Source: Lentisphaeria bacterium UBA1732 (GTDB lineage: Bacteria > Verrucomicrobiota > Lentisphaeria > Victivallales > UBA1829). Taken from it: DNA of 64,000 bases. Position numbers and translations under genes: made by a program. Positions within the stretch are counted from its first letter, which is position 1; the number at the start of each line of letters is the position of its first letter. The notes beneath the pieces were generated by a model. It was given only the letters and a program-made list of their open reading frames with translations, did no database searches and was not told the origin of the DNA. Shown piece after piece: positions 28,924 to 37,465 of the stretch. The stretch covers positions 45,520 through 109,519 of the forward strand of contig DCIG01000049.1 of the NCBI GenBank assembly GCA_002315855.1. The letters are read 5' to 3'.

Positions 28924-30285
28924 ATGTTTCTGAACGATCGCTATTTGATTTCCAATGAAACCGGCAAGCGCATTTTTGATTCCGTCAAAAATCTGCCGAT
29001 TATTGACCCTCACAATCATGCAGATGTCGCATCCATTGCCCGCAATCAGAACTTCACAAATGCCTGGGAGCTGTTCGCCGCCACAGATCATTATGTCTGG
29101 GAAATGCTTCGCAAAACAGGCGTGGACGAAGAGCTGATTACCGGCAGTGCTTCACCTCATGACAAGTTTATTGCGATGGCAAATGTCTTTGATGACATTG
29201 CCGGAAACCCTGTCTACGAATGGATTCACCTCGATTTGCGCTTCCTCGGCATTCAGGAACGCCTCTGTGCGGAAACCGGCGAAATCATTTGGAAGAAAGT
29301 CAATGCCGCGCTTGCCTGGGAAGAAAACAAGCCGATTGAACTGCTTCGCCGCATGAATATTTCCGTGATGTGCTCCACCGATGATCCCGCCGACCTGCTC
29401 ACTGCGCACGAATCCGTAAATAAACAGTTCGGACGTGTCATCGTCCGCCCCACCTGGCGTCCCGATAAGGCAATGAAAATCATCGCTTCCGATTTCCCGC
29501 AGTACGTGCAGAAACTTGCCGCACGTTTCAGTATGACCATTTCCACGCTGGATGAATATCTCGATGCCCTGAAGCTCTCTCACGACTATTTCCAGGCAAA
29601 TGGATGCAAAGCCAGTGATCACGGGTTCACCCTCATGCCATCCGGTGTCGGCGATAAAGCGAAAGCCGCGGAAACATTTGCTCACGTCCTTGCCGGACAG
29701 CCTGCCGATGAAGCGGAAGCCGCCAATTTCGCAGATTATCTTCTTGGCGAAGTCTGTGAAATGAATGCCGTTACAGGCTGGGTTACACAGCTTCATCTCG
29801 GACCGGTCCGCGATGTCCGTTCTTCTCTGTTCCGTGCTATCGGACCTGATGCGGGCGGTGATGTCAGCGACATCTTCCTTCAGCAGGAACCGAACCTCAT
29901 CAAATTCCTGAATCGTTTCGACAATCGTCTGAAAGTCATACTGTACTGCCTTGACCCCATGCACCAGCCCACGCTTGCCGCCATGAGCCGCGCATTTGGA
30001 CGTATGGTTCGCCTTGGTTCTGCATGGTGGCTTTGCGACACCCCCATCGGCATGAAACGCCAGCTCGAATACATTTGCAGTGTCGACCTTTTCAGCGCAT
30101 TTGCAGGGATGGTTTCCGACTCCCGCAAACTGCTCAGTTACGCATCCCGTTTTGAAATGTTCCGCCGTGTTCTTTCCTCCGTTCTCGGCACCATGGTCGA
30201 AGCAGGACAAATACCCGAACCCATCGCGATGAAACTTGCGAAAAAAATGTGTTTTGACGGCCCTGCGGAATTCTTTGACATGTAA
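28924..30285 (+). CDS. uxaC: Uronate (glucuronate/galacturonate) isomerase
   Basis: Converts D-glucuronate or D-galacturonate to the corresponding keto acid, the first step of hexuronate catabolism; member of the amidohydrolase superfamily. The metal-binding site begins with IDPHNHAD (His30 and His32). The C-terminal part includes GSAWWLCDTPIGMKRQLEY, typical of this family. The 453-residue length fits. AAAAGGAAA lies 5-8 nt before the ATG. No uxaA, uxaB, kdg genes or uronate regulator are adjacent, so it stands as a lone catabolic gene, possibly used with host or plant pectin and mucin sugars. Confidence 0.94.
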   Translation: MFLNDRYLISNETGKRIFDSVKNLPIIDPHNHADVASIARNQNFTNAWELFAATDHYVWEMLRKTGVDEELITGSASPHDKFIAMANVFDDIAGNPVYEWIHLDLRFLGIQERLCAETGEIIWKKVNAALAWEENKPIELLRRMNISVMCSTDDPADLLTAHESVNKQFGRVIVRPTWRPDKAMKIIASDFPQYVQKLAARFSMTISTLDEYLDALKLSHDYFQANGCKASDHGFTLMPSGVGDKAKAAETFAHVLAGQPADEAEAANFADYLLGEVCEMNAVTGWVTQLHLGPVRDVRSSLFRAIGPDAGGDVSDIFLQQEPNLIKFLNRFDNRLKVILYCLDPMHQPTLAAMSRAFGRMVRLGSAWWLCDTPIGMKRQLEYICSVDLFSAFAGMVSDSRKLLSYASRFEMFRRVLSSVLGTMVEAGQIPEPIAMKLAKKMCFDGPAEFFDM

Positions 30286-30314
30286 GCCTCCGACAGACCG
30301 AATCACAAAGACAA

Positions 30315-30362
30315 GAGCTGATTTCAAGGTTCCTGACCTTTTGAAATCAGCTCAGTTTTTTT
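30315..30362 (+). terminator. Terminator-like palindrome after uxaC, also a repeat-family member
   Basis: GAGCTGATTTCAA (30315-30327) pairs with TTGAAATCAGCTC (30341-30353) and is followed by seven Ts. It can terminate uxaC transcription. The same arm sequence recurs at 37165 and 40305, and a third arm copy (TTGAAATCAGCTT) follows at 30361-30373. Confidence 0.7.
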
Positions 30363-30493
30363 GAAATCAGCTTCCTTTCCTCAGACAATCCGTTCATTCG
30401 GGTCGTTTTTCTTCTCCATATTTCATAATAAAATGAAAATATTTGCAATATTCTTTCAATTTCATTTGAAAATAATTTCAAACCATGGTATAG

Positions 30494-30499
30494 TATAAT
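30494..30499 (+). promoter_or_regulatory. Candidate -10 element for the HTH regulator gene
   Basis: A perfect TATAAT lies 53 bp before the ATG at 30552. The nearest TTGAAA (30466-30471) is 22 bp upstream, too far for standard spacing, so the -35 is unclear. Confidence 0.35.
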
Positions 30500-30551
30500 A
30501 GAAAATCTCTCCTCTTTTTCATCCTCCCTTTTTCTATGAAAGGATTTTCCC

Positions 30552-31217
30552 ATGAGAATTGATGATTCGATGTTGAATGCCATTCAGTCTGCCGTCCACA
30601 AATACGGCAGTGTCCTCAGCTTCGCAAATGCAGTCGGGGTCTCCCACACCACAGTCAATTTCTGGCTCAAAGGCCGCACCGCGCGAATCAATGCACAGAA
30701 CTGGAATGCGCTTCTTCCCGTTTTGGAAGAATTTCTGCCGCCACAGCCTCAAGCGCATTCGATGCGTGAATCCTCCGCGATGTCCGCTTATGCAATCAAT
30801 ACCCCCAATAAAATACCGGAAGTTTTCCTTCTGCAATTCCCCGAACTTGAGTTCCTGACATCATCAAAACAAGTCCCGGATTTCACACATTGCACCAATA
30901 CCGCCTCTTTCACTGCTTCAGCCGGTAAACATGCCTTTGCAGTTGAAATCGACCAAGCTCACACCGGATATTTTCACCCGGGGACTTTGCTTCTTCTCGA
31001 CTGGGGGACTTCCCCTGAAAACGGAGATTTCGTACTTGCCTGCCGCAAACGCAAAATACGCAAATATCTTTTTGCCCGCTACTACTGCACAGAGAAAACC
31101 ATGCTCCTGAAATCTCCCGACTCCGCTCAGTCCGAAACTTCGGAACATTCGCTCAGTCGTATCTCTTCCGAGTTTGCATGGATTGTCCCTGTTCGGGAAG
31201 CCGTCATGCCTCTCTGA
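30552..31217 (+). CDS. HTH regulator with degenerate S24/LexA-like C-terminal domain
   Basis: A helix-turn-helix of the XRE/Cro type is visible at about residues 18-42 (YGSVLSFANAVGVSHTTVNFWL). A linker to about residue 120 follows. The C-terminal segment resembles the beta-rich S24 peptidase domain of CI and LexA repressors: PGTLLLLDWGTSPENGDFVLACRKRKIRKYLF. In active members a Ser-Met pair precedes the Pro-Gly; here that place reads HTGYFHPG, so the nucleophile is missing. It may be a non-cleavable sensor or a true regulator without self-cleavage. AAAGGA precedes the ATG by 8 nt. The target is unknown; it is single and followed by a strong terminator. Confidence 0.6.
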   Translation: MRIDDSMLNAIQSAVHKYGSVLSFANAVGVSHTTVNFWLKGRTARINAQNWNALLPVLEEFLPPQPQAHSMRESSAMSAYAINTPNKIPEVFLLQFPELEFLTSSKQVPDFTHCTNTASFTASAGKHAFAVEIDQAHTGYFHPGTLLLLDWGTSPENGDFVLACRKRKIRKYLFARYYCTEKTMLLKSPDSAQSETSEHSLSRISSEFAWIVPVREAVMPL

Positions 31218-31241
31218 ACTCATCTTTTCATACAGCATAAA

Positions 31242-31277
31242 GCCGATTCTGCTCAAAAATGCAGAATCGGCTTTTTT
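31242..31277. terminator. Bidirectional terminator between the HTH gene and smpB
   Basis: An 11-bp perfect stem GCCGATTCTGC / GCAGAATCGGC (31242-31252, 31261-31271) is followed by six Ts on the plus strand and preceded by As, so it can serve both convergent genes. Confidence 0.85.
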
Positions 31278-31356
31278 CGTTCACAGAACCGTTTGGATTT
31301 GACGCATCTGCCAAAGATGATTCAGCCATTTTGACTGCTGCCGGAAATCTCGCGTC

Positions 31357-31839
31357 TTACTTGTTCTTGGCGATGGCACGGCGCATATCCATGTCATCCT
31401 GTCGAGCACGGAGCGTCTCCCGCTTATCCCCGAATGTTTTTCCGCGGGCAACTCCGATTTCCACCTTGACGTATCCGCGCACCAGATACATTTTCAATGG
31501 AATCAGCGCATATCCGCGTTCTTTCACACGTTGAGACAGCTTGAGTATTTCCTTTTTGTGCATGAGAAGTTTTCTTGCGCGTTTCGTCTCATGATTAAAG
31601 CGGTTTCCGAATGCATACAGAGAAATATGAATCCCGTATGCCAGCAGTTCCCCGTTTTCAATCTTGGCGAAACAATCCTGCAGCTGCACCGAATGAGAAC
31701 GGCAGCTTTTCACCTCTGTTCCCGCCAGTGCTATCCCCGCCTCATACGTCTCGATAATCTCATAATCATGAAACGCTTTTCGGTTCCGTGCAATGACATT
31801 GTCATCAGCTTTGTTGTTTTTGTTGTCTTTCGCCGGCAT
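31357..31839 (-). CDS. smpB: SsrA-binding protein SmpB
   Basis: Partner of tmRNA in trans-translation. Recognisable core: NRKAFHDYEIIETYEAGIAL, GTEVKSCRSHSVQLQDCFA, and the basic C-terminal tail KTFGDKRETLRARQDDMDMRR. The open frame begins at 31896, but the ATG at 31839 (MPAKDNKNNKADDNVIARNR) has AAGGA about 10 nt upstream and gives the normal 160-residue length. It lies 78 bp after dnaJ on the same strand, so it may be the last gene of the grpE-dnaJ-smpB transcript. The ssrA gene itself is not in the window. Confidence 0.94.
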   Translation of the reverse strand: MPAKDNKNNKADDNVIARNRKAFHDYEIIETYEAGIALAGTEVKSCRSHSVQLQDCFAKIENGELLAYGIHISLYAFGNRFNHETKRARKLLMHKKEILKLSQRVKERGYALIPLKMYLVRGYVKVEIGVARGKTFGDKRETLRARQDDMDMRRAIAKNK

Positions 31840-31917
31840 TTCGGGAAATCCTTGTTTTTGAATTGAGGAAACTGTCGTCTTCGATTGATTGCTCAAAACG
31901 GAATCAACAGTCCCCGG

Positions 31918-33120
31918 TTATTTCATGAAGTTTGCGGCTTTTCTGCGGAAATCACTGATTCCCGGATAATTGCTGTCAGTCAGATGAAGTTCGTTCAGTG
32001 CCTCTTTCTGTGCCGAAGTCAGATTGGATGGGGTTTCCACCTGAATATGAACCAGCTGATCGCCGCGTTCTCCCCCTTTCAGGGAAGGCAGTCCTTTTCC
32101 TCGCAGACGCAGCACAGCACCGTTTTGAGTTCCGGCCGCAATCTTCACTCGTGTCTTGCCTGTAATGGTCGGCACATCGGCGATACTGCCGTTGATTGCG
32201 CAGTCCAGCGTGATCGGCAGATTACAGATAATATTCTGACCTTCTCGGCTGAATACGGCGTGAGGCCGCACTTGCGTGATGACATACAAATCCCCGTTGC
32301 TTCCTCCGTTCGGAGCCGCGTTTCCCTTGCCGGATACTCTCAGTTTCGATCCGCTGTCCACTCCCGGCGGAATATGTATCTGGACTTCCGTTTCCACATT
32401 CCGGACACCTTCGCCGCCGCATTCCATGCACGGACGTGTAATCACGGTTCCCGTGCCGTGGCATGTACCGCAAGGCATTTGCTGCTGGAAGAACGATTGT
32501 CCCGACACAATATAACCTGACCCGCCGCAAGCAGGACATGTTTTTCGGGATGACCCAGAAGCCGCGCCGCTTCCGCCGCAAGCCGAACACTGTTCCTGCT
32601 TGTTGTAACGTATCTTCTTGTCTGCACCGAAAATCACATCTTCCAAATCAATTTCGATTTGCAGGGTCAGATCTTCGCCTTTCATGGGCTGATTTTGGGC
32701 TGTTTTTCTGCGTCCGCGTCCTCCTCGCCCCAGGAAATCTTCGAATGAAAAGGCACCTCCTCCCATTCCCCCTGCGGCTCCGAATACCTGACTGAAGATG
32801 TCCCGCGGATCAGAGAAGCCGCTGAAATTCCCGGAGAATCCCCCTGTTCCGCCGCCGAAACCGCCGCCCGTCGGACCATAACCCTGACCTCCGGTCTTCT
32901 CGAACAGTTCAGGACCAAACTGGTCGTACTGTTTGCGCTTGTTTGCATCGCTCAGCACTTCATACGCCCGTGAAACCTCCTTGAACTTTTCCTCCGCGCT
33001 TTTGTCGCCCGGATTCTTGTCGGGATGGTATTTCACAGCCAGTTTGCGGTATGCCTTCTTGATTTCATCAGCGGTAGCTGTCTTGCTCACACCAAGTGTC
33101 TGATAATAATCTTTGGCCAT
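31918..33120 (-). CDS. dnaJ: Chaperone DnaJ (type I Hsp40)
   Basis: Co-chaperone that delivers substrates to DnaK and stimulates its ATPase. J domain at residues 1-70 with the HPD motif (KYHPDKNPGDK); Gly/Phe-rich region at about 80-135. The zinc region has all four CxxCxGxG repeats (CSACGGSG, CPACGGSG, CGTCHGTG, CMECGGEG), followed by the substrate-binding C-terminal domains. 400 residues is slightly long because of an enlarged G/F region. It follows grpE by 44 bp. Confidence 0.96.
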   Translation of the reverse strand: MAKDYYQTLGVSKTATADEIKKAYRKLAVKYHPDKNPGDKSAEEKFKEVSRAYEVLSDANKRKQYDQFGPELFEKTGGQGYGPTGGGFGGGTGGFSGNFSGFSDPRDIFSQVFGAAGGMGGGAFSFEDFLGRGGRGRRKTAQNQPMKGEDLTLQIEIDLEDVIFGADKKIRYNKQEQCSACGGSGAASGSSRKTCPACGGSGYIVSGQSFFQQQMPCGTCHGTGTVITRPCMECGGEGVRNVETEVQIHIPPGVDSGSKLRVSGKGNAAPNGGSNGDLYVITQVRPHAVFSREGQNIICNLPITLDCAINGSIADVPTITGKTRVKIAAGTQNGAVLRLRGKGLPSLKGGERGDQLVHIQVETPSNLTSAQKEALNELHLTDSNYPGISDFRRKAANFMK

Positions 33121-33164
33121 AAATCTTCTCTTGTTTGTAACTTTTCAAGTGTTTGAATCGTTGA

Positions 33165-33854
33165 TTATGCCTGCGGGGCTTCTTCCGTTTCCGCTTTTGC
33201 CGCAGGACCGGAGCTGACCACCACCATTGCAGGTTTCAGCAGTCTTGACCCGCACTGATAGCCTCTGCTCCACTGGCGAATCACAATCCCCTGCGGTACG
33301 GTATCGGACGCTTCCTCCGCCACGGCCTCATGGATCGCCGGATCAAAGGGTTTGCCCACTGCATCCAGCACCGCGATATCCAAATCATTGAATGCCTTGG
33401 TGAACTCCTGTTCAATCATTTGCAGACCTTTCACAATGGTATCGATGGCAGAAGCCTTTCCTGCTGCCGCCACAGCCATTGTGAAATGATCATAGACCTG
33501 CAGGAACGGAAATGCCGTATCCTGCAAAGTATTGCAGCGGGTGGTATCCAGTTCACGGGCCACGCGTTTGCGCTGATTATCCAGTTCGGCGAGTGCCAGC
33601 AGTCTCAGCTTTTCCATTTCGCTGAGCTTTGCCGTCAAATCTTTGACCTGATTTTCCAGTTCCTCGATTTTCGCGCCTTCTTCGGTCAGTCCGAAATTTG
33701 CATCTGCGGTTGCGCTTGCATCCGCATGTTTTTCCTCATCGAATGCAGCTTCGCCCTGCGGGTCAATATCTGACATCGGATTTTTTGCTTCTGCCGCAGC
33801 TTCCTGTTCGATCTTTTCAGCGTGATCGATGCCCTGTTTTTTCTTCTTCAGCAT
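33165..33854 (-). CDS. grpE: Nucleotide exchange factor GrpE
   Basis: Releases ADP from DnaK. The long acidic N-terminus (about 60 residues) is followed by a coiled coil (LENQVKDLTAKLSEMEKLRLLALAELDNQRKR) and the beta-wing, which ends with QWSRGYQCGSRLLKPAMVVV, a close match to the GrpE signature. AAGGAG lies 8 nt before the ATG. It starts the grpE-dnaJ(-smpB) unit with its own promoter candidate and a leader of about 220 nt that can fold into hairpins. Confidence 0.93.
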   Translation of the reverse strand: MLKKKKQGIDHAEKIEQEAAAEAKNPMSDIDPQGEAAFDEEKHADASATADANFGLTEEGAKIEELENQVKDLTAKLSEMEKLRLLALAELDNQRKRVARELDTTRCNTLQDTAFPFLQVYDHFTMAVAAAGKASAIDTIVKGLQMIEQEFTKAFNDLDIAVLDAVGKPFDPAIHEAVAEEASDTVPQGIVIRQWSRGYQCGSRLLKPAMVVVSSGPAAKAETEEAPQA

Positions 33855-34033
33855 ATCTGTAAACTCCTTGTGTTTCCTCTGAGATGGTTTTGCTTCGGAT
33901 TTGCCTCTGTCCCCAGGAACATCCTGCTTATCCGTTCCTGTTGAGAGAGCTTTCCCCGTGATTGACTTGCCCCGCTTCCGTTTCAGGTGCGCGGAGAAAT
34001 GACTTCATTCCTCTGAATGGAGGGCTTTCGGGA

Positions 34034-34064
34034 ATACCGCCCATAAGTTCTTGCCTTATGAGCG
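34034..34064 (-). other. Leader hairpin in the presumed grpE 5' UTR
   Basis: Read on the minus strand, CCGCTCATAAG and CTTATGGGCGG pair around a 7-nt loop with one C-A mismatch and no T run after it. A second hairpin CAGGAAC / GTTCCTG lies at about 33914-33940. Both fall in the leader predicted from the promoter at 34080-34107. Role unknown. Confidence 0.45.
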
Positions 34065-34079
34065 GGTCTCTTCTATATT

Positions 34080-34107
34080 AATATAACGCTTTTGCCCGAT
34101 TTTTCAA
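34080..34107 (-). promoter_or_regulatory. Candidate promoter for grpE-dnaJ
   Basis: On the minus strand, TTGAAA (34107-34102), 16 bp, then TATATT (34085-34080), placed just after the clpB stop. It matches the housekeeping consensus rather than an E. coli sigma-32 promoter. Confidence 0.5.
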
Positions 34108-34112
34108 CCGTA

Positions 34113-36737
34113 TTATGGCAGATTGCGCATATCAGACGATGATTCATTCCCGATGGTCGAGAAGTCGAGTTCTCCGTCTTTCACGTCCACGGTCAGCGTA
34201 ACCCCCTCATGAAGTTCCCCGCTGATCAGCATTCTGGAAAGTGGTGTCTCCAAATCCGTTACAATCACGCGTTTCAGCGGTCTTGCACCGTAGCGCGGAT
34301 CGTAACCTTTCTTCGCCAGCAGTTTTTTGGCTTCACTGCTCAGATTCATTGCCACACCTTGCTGATTCAGTCTCTGACGAAGCAGATTCAGCTGAATATC
34401 CAGAATATCCACGATTTGCTCCATATCCAGCGGCTTGAACAGCAGAATTCCATCCACGCGGTTCAGAAATTCAGGACGGAAGTTCGCATGAAGCAGTTTC
34501 ATGATTTCAGGACGGGTCTTCTCCACATCCCCGTTGCTGTCCAGCAGCAGATCACTGCCCAGATTTGAGGTCATGATGATAATCGTGTTCTTGAAGCTCA
34601 CTACACGTCCGTGAGAATCCGTCAGACGTCCGTCTTCCAGAATCTGCAAAAACAGATTGAATACATCCGGATGCGCTTTTTCGATTTCATCGAACAGCAC
34701 GACCGAATACGGTCTGCGGCGCACCGCTTCCGTCAATTGTCCGCCTTCATCGTAGCCCACATAACCCGGTGCGGCCCCAATCAGTCGCGATACGCTGTAT
34801 TTTTCCATGTATTCGGACATATCAATCCGAATCACGGCCCGTTCATCATCGAACAAATCATCTGCCAGTGCTCGTGCCAGCTCGGTTTTGCCGACTCCGG
34901 TAGGTCCCAGGAACATAAACGATGCAATCGGACGTTTCGGGTCTTTCAGCCCGGCACGGGAACGCAGAACTGCGTCAGACACTGCATCCACGGCTTCATT
35001 CTGACCGACCACGCGGCGATGAAGTTCATCCGCCAGATGAAGCAGTTTTTCGCGTTCGCTCCGAACCAGTTTCGATACGGGGATTCCGGTCCAGCGGCTC
35101 ACAATATCCGCCACGTCTTCTTCCGTAACTTCCTCCTTCAGGATTCGGGCTGACGCACTGTCTCCGGCAAGTGCCTTTTCTGCTGCCTCAATCTGCTTTT
35201 GGATTCCGGGAATCGTGCTGAACCGCAGCTCTCCGGCTCGTTCCAGATCGCCATCGCGTTCTGCCCGTTCCATTGCCATTTTCGCGGTATCCAGACTTTC
35301 TCTCAGCTTCTGCAAATTCCCGATTGCCTCTTTTTCCGCATTCCACGAAGCTCTCAGAGATTTCGCTTTCTCCTTGATTTCCGCAAGTTCCGACTCCAGT
35401 TCTTCGCGTCTTGCCGCGCTGGCATCATCTTTTTCCTTGCGAAGTGCGGAAAGCTCGATTTCCATTCGCATACTTTTCCGTTCCGCCTCATCGATTTCCT
35501 GCGGGCAGGAATCAATTTCGGTACGCAGTTTCGCCGCCGCCTCATCAATCAGGTCAATTGCCTTGTCCGGCAGGAAACGGTCTGCGATGTACTGATCGGA
35601 AAGTGTCGCCGCGGCAACGAGTGCACCATCCCGGATTTTGACTCCGTGATGCAGTTCATAACGGTCCTTCAGTCCGCGCAGAATCGAAATGGTGTCTTCC
35701 ACATTCGGCTCAGGCACCAGTACCGACTGGAAACGGCGTTCCAGTGCAGGGTCTTTTTCGATGTACTTCCGGTATTCATTCAGCGTTGTTGCTCCGATGC
35801 AGTGGAGTTCACCGCGTGCCAGCATGGGCTTCAGCAGATTTCCTGCATCCATGGCTCCTTCGCTGCCTGCTCCTGCGCCGACCACGGTATGGAGTTCATC
35901 GATGAACAGGATAATATCGCCTTTGGACCCGGACACCTCCTTCAGCACGGCTTTCAGGCGTTCCTCAAATTCGCCGCGGTATTTTGCACCTGCAATCAAT
36001 GCACCCATATCAAGCGCAATCAGCCGTTTGTTCCGCAGAGATTCCGGCACATCGCCTTTCACGATTCGCACCGCCAGACCTTCCACGATTGCCGTTTTTC
36101 CGACACCGGGTTCACCGATGAGAACAGGATTGTTTTTCGTGCGGCGGGCGAGAATCTGTACCGTGCGGCGGATTTCATCATCACGTCCGATCACCGGGTC
36201 CAGCTTGTCCTGCCGTGCCGCTTGCGTCAAATCCCGTCCGTATTTTTCCAGAGCCTCGAACGACGCTTCCGGATTCTCATTGGTTACACGCTGATTCCCG
36301 CGCACTTCGGTCAAAACTTTCAGCAGACTTTCCATATTCATACCGGCTTTTGCCAGACATTCTGCGCTTGCTTTGTCATGCTCAATCAGTGCCATCAGCA
36401 AATGTTCTACGCTGATGTATTCGTCTTTCATGTTTTCCGCTTTTTCGCGGGCACTCACCAGAATATTGCTGAAATCCCGTGATGGATACACATCGGAAAC
36501 ACCGCTTCCCGTTACCTGCGGAATCTTCTGCAATTCCGCATCAATGGCATTGCTGAGCATCGGCATCGGCGTATTCAGGCGTTTCATCAGCGATGGCAGT
36601 AATCCGCCCTCCTGCGTGCTTAACGCCTTCAGCAAATGAATCGGACGTATCTCCTGATGACCATGTTCACGGGCAAGTATTCCGGCTCCGGCAAGTCCTT
36701 CGCGTGTCTTTTCTGTCATTTTCTGCATATCCGGCAT
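34113..36737 (-). CDS. clpB: ATP-dependent disaggregase ClpB
   Basis: Hsp104-type AAA+ disaggregase that works with DnaK, DnaJ and GrpE. Order: Clp N-domain; first AAA+ module with GEPGVGKTAIVEG and DEXX (LFIDELHTVVG); middle coiled-coil domain (about residues 395-520); second AAA+ module with GPTGVGKTELARAL. The pore loop is KYRGEFEERL in module 1 and GYVGYDEGG in module 2. The open frame begins at 36791. The ATG at 36737 has GGAAGGAG 8 nt upstream and gives MPDMQKMTEKTREGL, a normal ClpB start and 874 residues. Repeated GTCTCAT-type sequences lie about 310-345 bp upstream. Confidence 0.96.
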   Translation of the reverse strand: MPDMQKMTEKTREGLAGAGILAREHGHQEIRPIHLLKALSTQEGGLLPSLMKRLNTPMPMLSNAIDAELQKIPQVTGSGVSDVYPSRDFSNILVSAREKAENMKDEYISVEHLLMALIEHDKASAECLAKAGMNMESLLKVLTEVRGNQRVTNENPEASFEALEKYGRDLTQAARQDKLDPVIGRDDEIRRTVQILARRTKNNPVLIGEPGVGKTAIVEGLAVRIVKGDVPESLRNKRLIALDMGALIAGAKYRGEFEERLKAVLKEVSGSKGDIILFIDELHTVVGAGAGSEGAMDAGNLLKPMLARGELHCIGATTLNEYRKYIEKDPALERRFQSVLVPEPNVEDTISILRGLKDRYELHHGVKIRDGALVAAATLSDQYIADRFLPDKAIDLIDEAAAKLRTEIDSCPQEIDEAERKSMRMEIELSALRKEKDDASAARREELESELAEIKEKAKSLRASWNAEKEAIGNLQKLRESLDTAKMAMERAERDGDLERAGELRFSTIPGIQKQIEAAEKALAGDSASARILKEEVTEEDVADIVSRWTGIPVSKLVRSEREKLLHLADELHRRVVGQNEAVDAVSDAVLRSRAGLKDPKRPIASFMFLGPTGVGKTELARALADDLFDDERAVIRIDMSEYMEKYSVSRLIGAAPGYVGYDEGGQLTEAVRRRPYSVVLFDEIEKAHPDVFNLFLQILEDGRLTDSHGRVVSFKNTIIIMTSNLGSDLLLDSNGDVEKTRPEIMKLLHANFRPEFLNRVDGILLFKPLDMEQIVDILDIQLNLLRQRLNQQGVAMNLSSEAKKLLAKKGYDPRYGARPLKRVIVTDLETPLSRMLISGELHEGVTLTVDVKDGELDFSTIGNESSSDMRNLP

Positions 36738-37046
36738 AGTAGTTTCTCCTTCCGGTCCCTCTCGGAACCTTCTTTTTGTTTGGCGTACCAACCTCGAAAA
36801 ATCATAACAGCACAGTTTCAGATACTTTTTCTCTGCATTTGCCGGACAGTTTCTCTGCGGCTTTCTCTAACTCCGCCGCCGGACCTGCCTCACGCTCAAA
36901 TGCCGGATTGTTTTCTTACTCTGCCTGCCGACTTCCGGGAATCGGCTCTTTGTTTTTGTTTTCACCTGAAATAGAGCATGTTTCATGCCAACTCCGTTTA
37001 CGTTTTTTCCGATTTATTTTTCCATCTCCATTTCAAAAATGAGCCA

Positions 37047-37092
37047 TTATGTCTCATTTTCAATTGTGCCTTTTTGTCTCATTTCCTCTCAT
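37047..37092 (-). promoter_or_regulatory. Repeated GTCTCAT motif upstream of clpB
   Basis: GTCTCAT occurs at 37051-37057 and 37076-37082 (25 bp apart), with TTGTGCC between them and CTCAT 10 bp further. Similar copies with the same 25-bp spacing lie upstream of dnaK (46931-46983). This could be an operator array for chaperone genes. Inferred from the shared pattern alone. Confidence 0.35.
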
Positions 37093-37164
37093 TTCCGTCT
37101 TCTTCCACGTTCCTCTTTTCCTTGCCACGCATACGGTGTCATCGTCATCGAAAAACATAAATAT

Positions 37165-37327
37165 GAGCTGATTTCATAAGTCATTGGCGGTAAGATCTGA
37201 TAAGAATCTTCGCGCAGTTGGCGGACGTAGTTTGAGGTGGCTGCCGGAAACACAACCGCCGAAAACGATCTCCCGGCAAATGCCGAAGAGTATTTCAAAG
37301 CTCCCGGCAGGACTTAGAAATTAGCTC
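37165..37327. repeat. 163-bp element bounded by inverted repeats
   Basis: The left end GAGCTGATTTCATAAGTC (37165-37182) and the right end GACTTAGAAATTAGCTC (37311-37327) are inverted copies, about 15 of 17 matching with one 1-nt indel. The ends match the palindromes at 30315 and 40305. The interior shows no transposase. It could be a MITE-like or REP-derived element. Confidence 0.55.
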
Positions 37328-37465
37328 TTAATGGAACATTATTCTTGACTTTATTGAGAAAGAATGCTATAATTATATCGGGTCATGCGGCATTGATACA
37401 GAATCAACTTTTTTCAATCCTGCAGATTTCTGAATGATTCCACGTATCAACCACACGTTTTGCTT

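Larger units (their letters stand above)
36738..37465. other. Gene-free region between divergent clpB and the mechanosensitive channel gene
   Basis: About 730 bases. It holds a pyrimidine-rich stretch with GTCTCAT repeats (37047-37092) and a 163-bp segment bounded by inverted repeats (37165-37327). No convincing gene was found. A 69-codon minus-strand frame spans the repeat element but resembles no family. Confidence 0.55.

Noticed and set aside
29152..30327. 391-codon minus-strand frame opposite uxaC
   Set aside because: Shadow of uxaC; the real gene has strong motifs and a ribosome site.
35199..36482. 427-codon plus-strand open frame opposite clpB
   Set aside because: Antisense shadow of clpB, caused by strong codon bias; no ribosome site or family resemblance.
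37089..37298. 69-codon minus-strand frame across the inverted-repeat element
   Set aside because: Too short, overlaps a repeat, no ribosome site, and matches no family.
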